DNA from: Episyrphus balteatus | Lineage: Eukaryota; Arthropoda; Insecta; Diptera; Syrphidae | Direction: 5' to 3' | NCBI RefSeq assembly: GCF_945859705.1 | Contig: NC_079134.1 | Span: 153,113,718 to 153,177,717, forward strand | DNA: 64,000 nucleotides | Shown: piece by piece, positions 46,282-58,959 of the stretch | Numbering within the stretch: the first letter of the stretch is position 1 | Layout: each line of letters begins with the position of its first letter | Position numbers and translations under genes: made by a program | Notes under the pieces: model-generated | The model's input: the letters and a program-made list of their open reading frames with translations, nothing else | Told to the model about the DNA's origin: nothing | The model's database searches: none

Positions 46282-47481
46282 GGATTGGATGTTGATATTC
46301 TCTTTTTTTATAAATTTACTTTTTTTTTTTCGTTGACGTCGTCCTTGGCCTTGGACCTTTTAACTTTACTGAGGTTAATTTGGAAGTTGTTTTTCTTTTT
46401 TTTTGTTTGTTGTCACAAAATAAATGAATGAGCAAAAAGATGTTGAAATGTCAAAAGTGATTTAATAATCACAAAGTCGCTATGATTGAATAATAAGTAA
46501 TTATTCGGGTTGTTCTCTAAAGGTTCTAAAGAGTTGGTTAACGCGTTTATTGATTAAATTTTAAATTTGATTTTCAGGTTTAACTTTCTTAAAGAAATCA
46601 AAGTAGGGAAAATAAAAAATAAATTAAAGAAATACCTTAATACCGCCAGAATTGAAACCATAAAAACTTTGGTGAATATAAAACAGATGACGAATAAGAG
46701 TAGGTTGCAAAAAGTTCAAATAAGAATGTTGAAAAAATAAAACCTAAAACTCTTGCGAATGGTATTCCTATGTATATAGTAAAAGTATGAAACGTAATGA
46801 AAGTAAAACAAATTTCACGTGAGGTGATTTTTTTTGCAAAAACGTAAATAATTTTAAAACACTTTGAGTAATACCTTGAAATTATTTTATTGAAATTATA
46901 TTAATAAATTAAAGGATACAAAATCATCATAAAAAGTTGGATCGCGTACATAATTTGATGAGCAAAAACATGTTATATTAACAGTTGAAATTTGTTAATT
47001 GAAAAAGTCACTCATACACCACAGTGACCGCCATAAATCATTCGATTTGTCCCACAAGCATGTGAAATAAAATTTCAGAAAAAAAAACTTACCTGAACAA
47101 AAAATTTTATTTGGCTAGGAAATGCATTATCAACTCACGACATAAAAAAATGGAGAAAAAATTGATCTCGAAATTTTGTCTGTTCTGTAATTCTCTTTGT
47201 CGACGTACATCCTACAGCGATTTACTTCAAAGTACATAACTAAAAGTGTTTGGAATTTTTTTTTAACCAATATTAACGTTACTTGCCATATGACCAGAAT
47301 GGAAAAGGTTGTTTTTCTCAAAAAAAAAAAAAAAGCTTTAACGATTTAGATTAAAAAATATACATGTTATGCGTAAAGTAGGTAAGGTCGTACTTTTAAA
47401 ACTAAAAAAATATTTTTTTAGCCGTTATTAAGGTACCTACTTGCCACAGAAATTTTGTAGAAAAGCCTTGTTATAGTCTTA
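46282..47481. other. Upstream region of the Arf gene, otherwise gene-free
   Basis: The first 130 bp (to about 46410) are less AT-rich, including 'ttgacgtcgtccttggcctt', and could be the Arf 5' UTR or promoter read on the minus strand. The rest, to 47340, is AT-rich without genes, then an old Helentron-like scrap with 'gccgttattaaggtacctac' near 47428. Confidence 0.4.
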
Positions 47482-47759
47482 GAGCCCCCGCACACTACAA
47501 ACTTTCTATCGGCCGATAGTTTAGTCGAGTTGGGCTCCTAGTGTGCGCACAGGCAGCCGACTAAACAGTCGGGTCGCTAGGAAATATTTTAGTTTGAAGG
47601 CGATTGTGTAGCAAAACAAACTTTTTTTTTCGATCAAACAAACTTTTTGATCGGCCGATACTTAATCGTTGTAGTGTGCGCACTCTCATACATTTTCATT
47701 CTGATTAAGAGACCGACTAAACTGTCGGCCGATAGAAAGTTTGTAGTGTGCTGGGGTGC
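47482..47759. mobile_element. 278-bp Harbinger-like MITE with TTA target duplication
   Basis: Long terminal inverted repeats of about 46 bp: 'gcacactacaaactttctat' and 'cggccgatagtttagtcg' at the left, mirrored by 'cgactaaactgtcggccgat' and 'agaaagtttgtagtgtgc' at the right. TTA lies directly outside both ends (47479-47481 and 47760-47762), the target typical of PIF/Harbinger elements. Inner repeats 'tagtgtgcgcac' occur twice. No transposase. Confidence 0.75.
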
Positions 47760-47762
47760 TTA

Positions 47763-48867
47763 AAAAAATTTTTTTTTAAATATTTTTCGATTTTTAAAAT
47801 AATAGGTGTGTTTTTTTGTTTATCTATATAGATTTTGTGCAAAAAAACGACATCGAGATTTTTGAAATCAAAACAATTTACGTGTTAAAAACAACAAAAA
47901 CTTTATCTGTATAGATTTTTGAAAAATCCAGACAATTCCAGATTTTACTTTTTCTCGATAAAAACAGTAGTGCCAAGGTAGTTTAATTGTTGCGTTCATA
48001 CAGAAATATCTGAAAATATTAACAAGAAAAAAAAGCGGAGAAAACGAGGTTTGAAAAAAACTCTCATAGAAAAAAATAATCAAAAATTTGTTTGACATGG
48101 TTGCATTGAAATGTTAATATCTCGAGATATACGCAATGCACTTTTCAGATAAAAGTCTTAAATGGATCCTGATAAGATTGTTGAACAGATATGTATATAA
48201 AATTACCAAAGTTTTTTCGAAAAATTAGAAATAAAAAATCGAAAAAAAATTCAATATGGCTACCTTCAAACGCTTATAACACAAGAACGACGCAACTAAT
48301 GTTAATGATCATGGTCTTAAAATGTAGCTAAGAATATACAGATAATTTTTGGTTTTTTGTGAAAAAAAAACACAGCTAATTTTCGAATTTTTATTTTTTT
48401 TTTTTGAAAACGGATCAATGAATTTCATTGAAACTTTTTTTTATGTGTCGATCATTATTGTTTTTTTTTTTTAATAGCATACCAAATATTTTTTTTTTAA
48501 TAAAATTTCTATAAATTCTTTGTATAGCAAATAAATTAAATGTCATACTTCCTTTGGAGGTCAAATTCATTTTAACCAAAATTTATATAAATTTTTAAGT
48601 TTTTTTTGTATTCCTTAAAAAATCTTTTATGAGTTTTAGAAAGCTTTAATATTCCAAGCAGCTTTTTACATATGTGAGTGCAAGGACGTGCGACCTAATC
48701 GTGCATTTTATTATTTTTTGATTTTGTATCTTTTTACCAAAAAAATTTTATATAACTTTTTATAACTAGGTATACCAAATTTTTGAATTAAAAAAAAAAG
48801 AATGGCTGGGTGGCGCGTTCTTACTTTTAAAGGTTAGGTAAGTACATTAAAAACTTCTATGTAATAA
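47763..48867. repeat. Degenerate Helentron-like repeat
   Basis: AT-rich text with 'gcaaggacgtgcgacctaat' and 'cgtgcattttatt' (near 48685) and its inverse 'ggctgggtggcgcgttctta' (near 48805), matching motifs of the copies at 40.5 and 42.7 kb. No gene. Confidence 0.45.
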
Positions 48868-50053
48868 CACTGGTCTGCAAGGAAATCCTCCTTTAAATAA
48901 AACTATACGTTTTTAAAGGATTTTTGTATGCTGATTCCGAATCCGAAGTCAGAATTGACATAGCAGGTCACGTTTTTTAGATATTCCCGTTAGAAAATCT
49001 CAAAAAACCATTTTTTGCTGTTTTCGAAGAAATATTTTGGCATAATGTAATATTTTTCAATTAAAATTGATACGGTTTATGAAAAAACTTATTTTTTTCT
49101 TTCAAATTCAGTTTCAATCTTCTCAATATCTCTTTTCTTCTCCGAGATATCTTAATTTAAGTAAGTTTAGTAGGTTTGGCATATCTTACCATAAAGAAAC
49201 TAATCTCTAAAAATTAATATATCTTTTTCCCTAGAGCAAAAGTATACTTTTCTAATGAACTTTAGTGTGCTGATTTTGAATGCGAACTCAAAAAATTTCG
49301 GTCAGCTCTGGTTTTTGAGATATAGTAGTTTTTTTTAGATTTTCTAAAAAAAAAACTTGACGTTGTGATACTTTAATGCGCATATCTTAAAATCCTGACG
49401 TGATAAAATTTTTTTGACTTCGGATTCTATCTCAGCACATCAAAAACTAAAAGAAATGTGTACTTTTGTTTCTAGGAGAAACAAATCTGAAGCTTAACAA
49501 GGCAGTTTATCGAATGGTTTATTACAAATAAGATATTTCTAAATAGAAAAATTGTATATAAAATTACAAAACACGTAAAAATTTTGTTTAATGTATTTTG
49601 TTTTGGTTTTCTTTACATATTTGACTTTTAAAATATAATTAGCATTGATATTTTACATTTTCCTTAATAAAGGTGATTTTGTTCATGTAGGATTTACTAA
49701 AAAGTGAAGGATTTCGAAATGTCTGCTTTTTTTGTCAATCAGTATTTAAAAAAATGAGTAAACATAAATGTAAAAGAACATATTTAGTGTCAATCGATAG
49801 ATCATATTATGAAGAATAAGTCCTCCAAATTTGAGCTCAATGCGACAAATAGTTTAAATTTTATACAAGTTCAAATGAATCTAAAAGGATGATTTTTTAG
49901 AAACTACTCACATTTTTCAAAAATCATTTTTACAAAAATGGTACCTGATAGATTTTTTCTGAAACCAGATTTACATTCAGGAAAGTCTAATCTTTCATAA
50001 TATCAAAAAATTATTTGAAGGAGAAAAAAAAAGTTAAATTTTGCAGACCAGTG
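48868..50053 (+). mobile_element. 1.19-kb TIR element, copy 3
   Basis: Intact ends CACTGGTCTGCAA and TTGCAGACCAGTG, flanked on both sides by TAA (48865-48867 and 50054-50056), which suggests a 3-bp target duplication. Same length and orientation as copy 1 (30046-31235), with scattered substitutions along the body. Confidence 0.87.
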
Positions 50054-52640
50054 TAATTGATTAAAGAGTATTATTAATTAAATTTCATTAAAAAAAAATT
50101 AAGAGTAAAATCTTTAAAGAAATAATGTAAAACTTGACAAATTAGAACAACTTTTTATAAATACTTTTTAAAGGAAGAAAAAAAACAAAAGAACTTTGAG
50201 AATTTTGAAACCGTTAGAGCTCATTTAAAAAAAAAAAGTTTTTTTTAAATTTTATTAATGTATTAAAAAAATTTCAAAGAAAAAACTATCAAGAAAATTT
50301 AAACAAAAATTAATATGTTTATTAACAAATTATTTAAATGACAAAGTTTCAAAAAATTAATTGTTCCGTTAAAAAAACAAAAATATTGTTAAATATTTTT
50401 AATTTATAAATTATTTTGCAAACGTTTTTGTGCAAAAATTTTACTTTCAATTCACACAGCTTTTACCAAGTGACTGTTACGACTGTGTGACTGTTCACTT
50501 TAAAAAAAGACTATTTAGCTCATAAGGAAATCCAATATCTTTTTACATGATATTCAAATAAGTTCTTACACCAGAAATTCAAACATATCTCAAAATCATG
50601 TAGGTAACACACAATATTTCATATGATGGACTTTTGGACTACAGGTCATAAAATACTTTTTAAATTCAATTTTATTCATAAAGTGCACAAAATATTAACA
50701 AAAATTATGAATTTATTTTCATTATTTTAGTTTTCTGTTTTCTTTCTTATTGGATTCATGTATCTACATCTTATCTTCCTTTCCATCAGTATTATGATAA
50801 GGGTAAAATATTTTTGTTGAATTTAATTGAGTTTTAACTTAAGAGCTTTGTTTCATTCCAATTTCAACTAATTTATATTTCATTTATCTTATGTCCAACT
50901 ACAAAGACCCAATTCTAAGAAATAATAATAATATTGTTCCACATTCTTGAAATTCATTTTTCCTTTTCCTTTATACAATTCCGAGAATTGTATACCGTGT
51001 AAACGAATATCCTATGAAAAATAGTTTATTAATTTATGTGTTTAAAAACTGTTTTAAAAAACAATGATAGATAAATATTATGACCGAACTATAAAATGGG
51101 GTGGTTGGTCTGGTCCTTTTTAAAAATCTCAAAAGAAATGGAAGCATTTTCTGTTGTGATATAATTGGCCTTTCCCAATTAATTTGTCTCGTTAAATGTT
51201 ATGGTGATGATGAGAATTACTTTTAGGTAAATGTTTTTCTTTCAGATAAAAAAAAGGTAAGATTGAAGAAAGAAAAAACTGAATTAAAAAAATAAGAGAC
51301 ACAATTATCTTAACTTTCTTTTTGTTCGTTTGGTTTTTTTTTTTGTAACATTTTTTTTTGTTTGCTCATCATTTGCCAATTGTCAGCTATTACGACTTTT
51401 GGCACCGATTTGTTCATAATTGCTTGTGCAATTAGTCCCAGAATGTTTAATGTTTTTTTTTCCTATTTTTTAATTGAAAATTGAAAATAAAACCTTGAAA
51501 TATTTATAACAATATTTGAAGTCTGTCTGGTTTAAAAGGTTATACCGAAATGTCTGCAAGTTATGAACTTTTACAATAATTTTATATTAATTAAATGCAT
51601 TTAAAAGTCCACCAACTTTGTTACTAGATTCTATTTCTATCATGATTGGGAACTGGGAGATTACGATATTATTTCAGGAAGTATTAATATAATTGTGTTT
51701 TCATAAAGGATGGATATTTTCTAGGAAAAGAAATATAATTAGTATCCGCATTTAATTTTCATTCAATAATTGAAACTCAGTTAAAATTAATATTCACATT
51801 ATAGATACAAAGTTTTGGGGTATTGAATCATAATCGAATTATATGTATATAAATAAATTCTACCCACCATTCAGTGGAATACTTCGAATGGTTTAAAAGT
51901 ATTATTTTTAACTGAATTGAAAAATTGAAATTATTTTTGAAAATCAAAAATAGATTAAAATCATTTAAAGGTTATTTTTAAATTGCATACATATTTAATT
52001 TTTTATTAAAAATTAAAAATAAAATCATAATGGGTACCTATTTCAAAAAGAGTGTTATTTAATAACTAGGTAGCAAAATGTTGAAATATTTATTGGCTTT
52101 TATGGAAACAGCTTTTATAAATTTTTTTGTAAGGAATAAAAGATTTAGCAAATTGACAGTAATTTTTTTAAACAAATTATGGTTTATTTTATAATTCTTT
52201 CTAAATACTTTTAACTTGTCACTTTACATAATAGTAATATAAAAATAAATATCAAATCCCATAATGATTTAAGCAATCATTATTAATATTTATCTACACT
52301 ACTTTTATTGAAACACCCTTCGGCAAGAAATTGCAAATTAATCAATTTAAACTCATTTCTGTTTATATATTTTTCTGCATGGTCAAATACAAAGAATTAC
52401 ATATCATTATTATTGTAAAAACATCACTGATTAATTTTATTGAATTGATAATTGAAAAATTGATTTAAATTTAATGGATAAAGTAAATGCTGAAATGATT
52501 TTAAATGAAGAATAAATTTTCAATTTTTAATAAATCAATTGTAGCATATGAGTTTTTATATTTTTTATTTTTTTAAATGTATAACTTTTAACAAAAACTA
52601 AATTTAAATTTATTCTTAGAATATCAAAACTGGGTATGAA
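50054..52640. other. Gene-free AT-rich stretch
   Basis: No coding region, RNA gene or well-supported repeat was recognised in this 2.6 kb. Confidence 0.45.
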
Positions 52641-52649
52641 ACATTTATA

Positions 52650-54870
52650 CTTAATTTTACTTGCGATATATATATAGGTAGGTACTATAGGGTATGTTTA
52701 GGATTCGTAAACAAAATCGAACTTGAGATAACAATCAAACATGACATAACGATAATAGAGAATGCGAAAAAAGTGGGTCCCGCAATTCCGTCTGTCTGTC
52801 CTTCTGTCTGTATTTATCTTGATATTTTATATCATTTGAATGCTTATTATTTTAGCTTTCAATATTCTTTCTTTCAATATTCACCTCAATCATGTTTGTA
52901 CGACATCTAGAAAAAAAGCTGGATTGTTTTTAATGCAATCAATTTTCATAAAAAAAAATTAAAAAAAGACATATTTTTCTTCCATCTCGATAGGTCCATT
53001 TTTTGTTTGACAACTCATAATACATTTTATATTATTAGAAAGCTTATAATTTCACCTTTAAAAATATGCTTCAACCAGATTTGTACGACACCTACAAAAA
53101 AGTTAGTTTTATGAAAACCATGTCAAAATTAAAACGATCTCTCACAGGTGTTTTGTTCTCGTTCGTCTCGATTCATTAAGCTTCGTACAGTCGTATCATA
53201 CACGGTAAGAGTTAGGTTTTTTTTTTTGTTTCTAAATTTCTTGATTCTTGACGATGATTTTACGTGATAACATCGTAAGAAAACAAGTTGAGTGCTTTTC
53301 TTTACATTGAGTCAATGGAAGCGTTTATTTATTTCAAACAACCATAATTTACAAGAAAAAGCTAAAAAAAATACCTTTTTCTTTCTTTTCTCATTATGTT
53401 AATTTTTTTATTTGAAAAGCTTACAACAAATCTATACCATTAAAAAGCCAAATATTTTTTCTAAAAAATAAACCCATTTTTACAATGCACAAAAAGTATT
53501 AAAATAATTTATTAAAAACAATCATTTCTTATGAAAAAAGTGAAAAAATCACTTCCATCACCCAAAATTCCATTTTTTTATATAATAACATATAATAAAT
53601 TTGATACCATCTGAAAGCCTATTATTTCAGCTCAAAATATTTATATCGCCCATGTCTATATGACATCTACAAATATCATTCTGTTATATCTTCTCACGCC
53701 ATTAAATTAATTTTTTTCTTTAACAACCTATATTAAATTTTATATCATAAAAAAAGCTTATTATTTCACCTTTCATATGACGCTGAAATTAGATGCCAAC
53801 AAAAAAAGTAAGAATTTTTTAAAGCCAACCATGTCGAAATTTCGAACTGAAAATACGGTACTTCCCACACTGGTGGCTGGCCATTGGCAACATCTCTACA
53901 CAGGTGTTTTGAGGTATTTCTGAAGTTTTTTAAATTTAAAATTGTGTTTTGTGTAGCTTGTAGTAAATGTACCATTATGTGTGATATATTAAATGAAAAG
54001 TAATTTTATCAGCGTGCTCAATAAAGTTAAAATTAAATTTTTATCTGCTCTAGGTCAAAAGAAAGAACGTGTTGAAAAATAGAACATTATTTTACAGTAA
54101 TCTTAAAATTGTGAATACAAAATTGATTCAAATTTTGCACAGATATATTCCTGTCTGTTATCTATCTACAGTATTTAATTTTTTTAACTGTTGAAGAAAA
54201 AAAGATAAAAATAAAAAAAATTTAAAATACCAATTTTTTGCACATGTATGAGCACGGTCATATACATGTTCTAAAAATACCCCAAAATAAGTAGGTGTTT
54301 TTCAAAAATTCATATTTCGAAACGCAGAGACTTAAAAAAATCCGTATCAGACCCTTTAGTTTTTTTTTTATTATCTTTCGAATGACGTTTTTCAAATTCT
54401 CAAAATAAAATTTCTACTACCTACTATAATTACTACTTCGTCAAAGGTCTACCTCATGTTTAAGTTTTAGAAAACCGTTAGTAACTTGGTTTTGAAATTT
54501 TTTAGAATTTTTTTCAATACCATTGTCAGTCTTGAAATGAATTTATCTATCGATTAAAAAAAATTTAATTCTTTACATTTTCGCGTTTAGAAAATAGTCA
54601 ATTTTTTGCAATGTTGTTTTACCCCTATTTACCCTATTTAAATGACGGAATTTTTAAAAATCCTTTATTATTTGTATTAAACTTTAGGTTATTATCTTTC
54701 AAATAAGATATAAAAGATATTTGTATCTGTTATAGTTTATTTTTAATTTTCAATTGAAATTTTTGCCGCACTGCGAAAAATTTCAAGTGGAACGGGAGAA
54801 AATGGCGTCACTTGTTTGTGGTGGCTGCCATGGTTCATCGATTTATAAGACGTTATCACGTCAAAAAATC
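52650..54870 (+). repeat. Second Helentron-like family, copy H1 (full-length reference)
   Basis: Starts near 52659 with 'acttgcgatatatatatagg', then 'aaaaaagtgggtcccgcaat' and a short (GTCT)n near 52790, like the copy at 63281-64000. The body, including 'ttccgcactgcgaaaa' near 54762, 'gtggctgccatggttcatcg' near 54821 and 'acgttatcacgtcaaa' near 54851, is shared with 58960-60673. It holds the uninterrupted TA target (about 54844) used by the hairpin element at 60676 in the other copy. The open frame at 54754 is not recognisable. Confidence 0.7.
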
Positions 54871-56795
54871 AATGTAATTTCCGAGTCCCTGAAGTTAAGT
54901 AGGTACGTTAGAAAAAAACACATATTGGTATTGAGTGTCCATTTTGACTGTAAACCTAGTAGCCCATAAATTGGTTAACAAAACACCTTACAGTGTTCAG
55001 TCTGGAGTCTGGGTTTTAAATTCCATTAATAGCATAAGTTTCTGTCAATATTTTATATAAGGAAATAAAATCCTAGTATATCATATCCCTAATGTGTTTT
55101 TCTTGACACAGTAAATATCTTCATAAATTTTCTAATTCCGCGCTATTTACGACTTACAATACGATAAATTTATGTAAATATTAATAAAAACAAACATATT
55201 TTTAAATCTAATTTTTTATTTCACGGAAGTTTTACATACAAAAAAACACACCCCATTTCTCTTCCTTCATTCTTACATTTTAAATAATTTGATTAAAACA
55301 ATTTCCCCAAGTGTTATTGCCAAAAATGAAAAAAAAAAAACAAAAAAAAAAAAAAATATCTGTTGTTGAAGCTTGTAAATGGACTGATTTAAAAAAATAA
55401 ACAGCTAAAGGCATTATACGAGTATATCCCCAAGAATAAGAACAAGACAGCGTAGGATAATGGTATAAAAAACATTTCTTTAAGATTTGTATGTTGTTCT
55501 TCTTGAGAAAAAAAATATGTAATTGAATGTAAAATCTTTGAGATATGAATCCCCTCTTCTATCGATGTAGTTTTTTTTTTGTTATAATCTTGTAACCTTA
55601 CAAAACCTGAATAAAATTCGAATATTTGTTTGAAATAAACAATCACCATGTAAATGGAAACACAAATAAATTCTCAGGGCATTAACATATTAATAATAAA
55701 AACACAAAAATATGATATTTTTTGTTAGCTTTCTTTAAGGATGTGGAATCCCACTCAGTATTTTTGGAGTTATTTTAAGCTAAGTCTGACTTTAAAAATT
55801 ATTTTATTTTTAACGCAAAATATAAAAAAATATTTAAAAAAAAAACGAAGATGTTTTATTTTTGATGTTGCACGAGCTAGTTTTCACTCCTGATGAAAGA
55901 ATTTAAATCTTTTTTTCGCAATCAGCATAATAAAGGTGCATCTTCACACAAGTTTTGCCACAAGTTTTGAAAGTTTTTTTCCTTCAATCAACACAAAACT
56001 CTAAAAAAAACAATAAATCCTACTCAAACTCTGAAAACTCACACTATTATGAGAGAATACATCCTACATAGTACAATATCAATGATTTGAAAACTTTGTT
56101 ATGTAAATAACTTCGTTCAAAAGCCTTTCAAGTTTGGTGTGTTTTTATTCAAAAGAAACCCCTTCCCTCATCATTTGAGTAGTAGTTATTGAAATTGTGC
56201 TCACTGGACTAGAATATACTTAGAAAGGATATAAAGACGATAGGAGTAAGGACTTTACTTGCACACCATCTGGCAAAAACATAATATACAACAGCCAAAG
56301 ACTTTATACCATCATCATTCTTGTGGAGTTTGCAAAATATTGTTTAAGAAAGGATATTTTTGTGTAGTGCAACTGCATCATTCGTATCTCTATTCCTTTA
56401 GGGTATAGAGATTCTGCTCGAATTCGCGTTTAACTATAACAATGCAACACGAGGGTATTATTTTCTATTATTTCTGTAATATTGTTTTCTGGCATTTTTG
56501 TTTTATGATCGTTTTTTTTTGTTTTTTCTGTTTGGTAAATATCTTGGAAATTTTAAATGCATGAGAGAGAAAAAATTTTGTGAATAAATACCTACTGCAT
56601 TCTTGTTAAAGGTTTAAAAATATGGGCTACTTAAGTTTACATGAAAGATCTTTAAAAGAATCAACGTTTACCATATCAAATTTAACTCTGCGTTTTTTAA
56701 AGTAAAAACTTCTTTAGTATCGTAGCGATTTGAAACAAGATGAAACGAAAACGCGACACGCAAATTCAACTTGTTATAACTTTTTTGTTTTAATA
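54871..56795. other. Gene-free AT-rich stretch
   Basis: No gene or clear repeat recognised. Ends at the target-site duplication of the LINE copy. Confidence 0.45.
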
Positions 56796-56810
56796 GATAG
56801 ATCAATGAAA

Positions 56811-57340
56811 GGAAGGCTCTACACCGCAGTTGTGCGTCCAGCACTCACATACGGTTCACAATGTTGGACAATGTACAAAAAGTATGAGAGTAAGTTAACG
56901 GCAGCTGAGATGAAGATGCTTCGTATGACAGCAGGAGTAACAAAGCTTGATAGAATTAGAAGTACGAAGATCCGAGGAAGCCTTCATGTTAAAAACACCA
57001 TCTCCCAAAAAATTGAACACGACCGACTCAGTTGGTATTGCCATGTTCAAAGGAGAGATCCTGAGAACCCCATCAAAAAAACAATATCATACAACGTTCC
57101 AACACGAAATAATAAGAAAGGTAGGCCTAAAAACTCCTGGTACAAGCAAATGCAAAAACACCAGCATTCAGTTGGCCTCAGAAACGGAACAATACAAAAC
57201 CGGGAGGCTTGCCGCCGATTTCTGAGGTCAACCCGGCGAACCCCACAGGCGGATCACTAGTGTGAAGCAGAAACGTGGGAAGGTTATGATCCCCTCGACA
57301 TCGAGATCATAACAGCGCCGAGAAAAAGGAAGAAGAAGAA
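56811..57340 (+). pseudogene. 5'-truncated non-LTR retrotransposon, copy 2
   Basis: Only the last 149 codons of the element survive (from GRLYTAVVRPALTYGSQCW to the stop at 57258-57260), plus the 3' UTR and (GAA)n tail. The catalytic RT motifs are absent. It differs from copy 1 at only about a dozen positions over 530 bp (about 98 percent by hand count), and the frame is intact. A perfect 15-bp duplication GATAGATCAATGAAA flanks it (56796-56810 and 57341-57355). The last bases TGAAA also match the element's own internal sequence at the truncation point, so the 5' junction shows microhomology. Confidence 0.93.
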
Positions 57341-57355
57341 GATAGATCAATGAAA

Positions 57356-57960
57356 TTTGTACTGTAGATAGGTAATTAAATAAACTATAAATGTACAAAA
57401 TTTCAATTAATTTCATACTCAAAATTCTGAGATAACGGTAAAAAGATGTTCTTTTTCTACACAAGTTATATCTTTTGATCTAACATTAATACGCATGCTG
57501 ATAACATAACCTTTCATTTGATATATCACAATTTACTGTACGAGCTCTACAAGTTACACAATCTTAAATTGAAAAACTTGAAAAATACCTCAAAACACCT
57601 GTGGAGATCTGTCTTATTTTTTTTTTCTAGGCATGGTACAAATATGATTCATACGTCATATAAAAGGTTAAATAAACTTTCAGATGATATAAAATTTACT
57701 ATAGGTTGTCATTAAAAAAATTATATTTAATGGTGTTAAAAGAGAAAAAAGATTGATTTTTTTGCTTTTTTGATGAAAAGTGATTTGGTTTGAAAAAAAT
57801 TAGCTCTTTTTGTAGATGTTGTATAGACATGGACGATATAAATATTTTGAGCTGAAACAATAAACTTTCAGATGATATACAATTAATATAGGTTGTCATT
57901 ATAAAAAACATGTATTTAAAGGAGACAGAATACAAAATAGGTAGTTTTTTTTTACGAAAA
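57356..57960 (-). repeat. Second Helentron-like family, partial copy H3 (inverted)
   Basis: Reverse complement of the middle of H1: 'acctcaaaacacctgtggag' near 57588 corresponds to 'ctacacaggtgttttgaggt' near 53897. Further matches are 'atttactataggttgtca' and 'tagatgttgtatagacatgg'. The LINE copy 2 is inserted at its left edge. Confidence 0.7.
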
Positions 57961-58959
57961 TTTTTTTTTTAAGGTTTCACTTCTACCACGTATGAATTGC
58001 ACACATGATTTTTTTTTCTCTCAGTGTAATATAATCATAACAATAATCTTTCATTTTATGCACGTGTTGACACCAAAATAACAAAATTTATTATTGTTTT
58101 TTTCTCTTAACTTTAAACAAAAAAAGAAAAAACTGAACAAAAGAAAACTGATATATTGCTGTTATTTTATGATAATCTCATAGAAAACAAATTCTTGAGA
58201 ATTTTAAATTAAGCCAAAAGTAGGTATAAAACCCAATTTTGATGCAACAAAGTTTTGTATGACTTCGTTAAAAAGTTTTTTTTAGAACAATAACAAACAA
58301 AAGTACGAACAAAATAATATAAAAAAAAACTTTATAATAGAATATTTTTTGTTGAATCCAATGGATATAAATATTACATTTCACGTTTCTTTCTCAAGAA
58401 AAAAAAAAAAATAAACTTTTCCATTCTTTACCTTTCCACATGTCTTTCACTTTATTTAAGAAAATTCGATAGACGTATTTTTTTTTTGTTGATATTTTAT
58501 GATTTCACAAAAACAATGTGTGTAGAAGTTTTTTGTGTCGAAGATGATGTGAGTTTGGAATTTTGATGGTTGAATAAGGCAAAATATTATTATGATAAAT
58601 TCATAAATATTGATACAGAACTCTTCAGAGGAATACTTTTGTTCTTTATGATTTTTGTTAAAGAAAGAAATCATTTTACTGAGAATTTATAAATGATTTA
58701 AGAGAATATTCTATTACAAACAAAGAAACAAAACTCTTATTTTCTAATGAAATACAAATTCATTGAATATTTTGATATATGTAAATAAAATTTTGATTGT
58801 TGAGAGTATTTGTTTTTAACAATTGGACTAATTGCAATTTCTGTTTAGGCAAATTTTAAGTTTTATAGCTTTTTAAAGGGATGTTTAGCTGTTTAACAAA
58901 GAGAGAATCTTTACTTTAATCGGTTACATTCCCAGGGGCGTACACACCATTGGGGCAAA
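57961..58959. other. Gene-free AT-rich stretch
   Basis: No gene recognised. The motif CAGGGGCGTACACACC near 58935 resembles an hAT-type end but has no partner. Confidence 0.4.
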
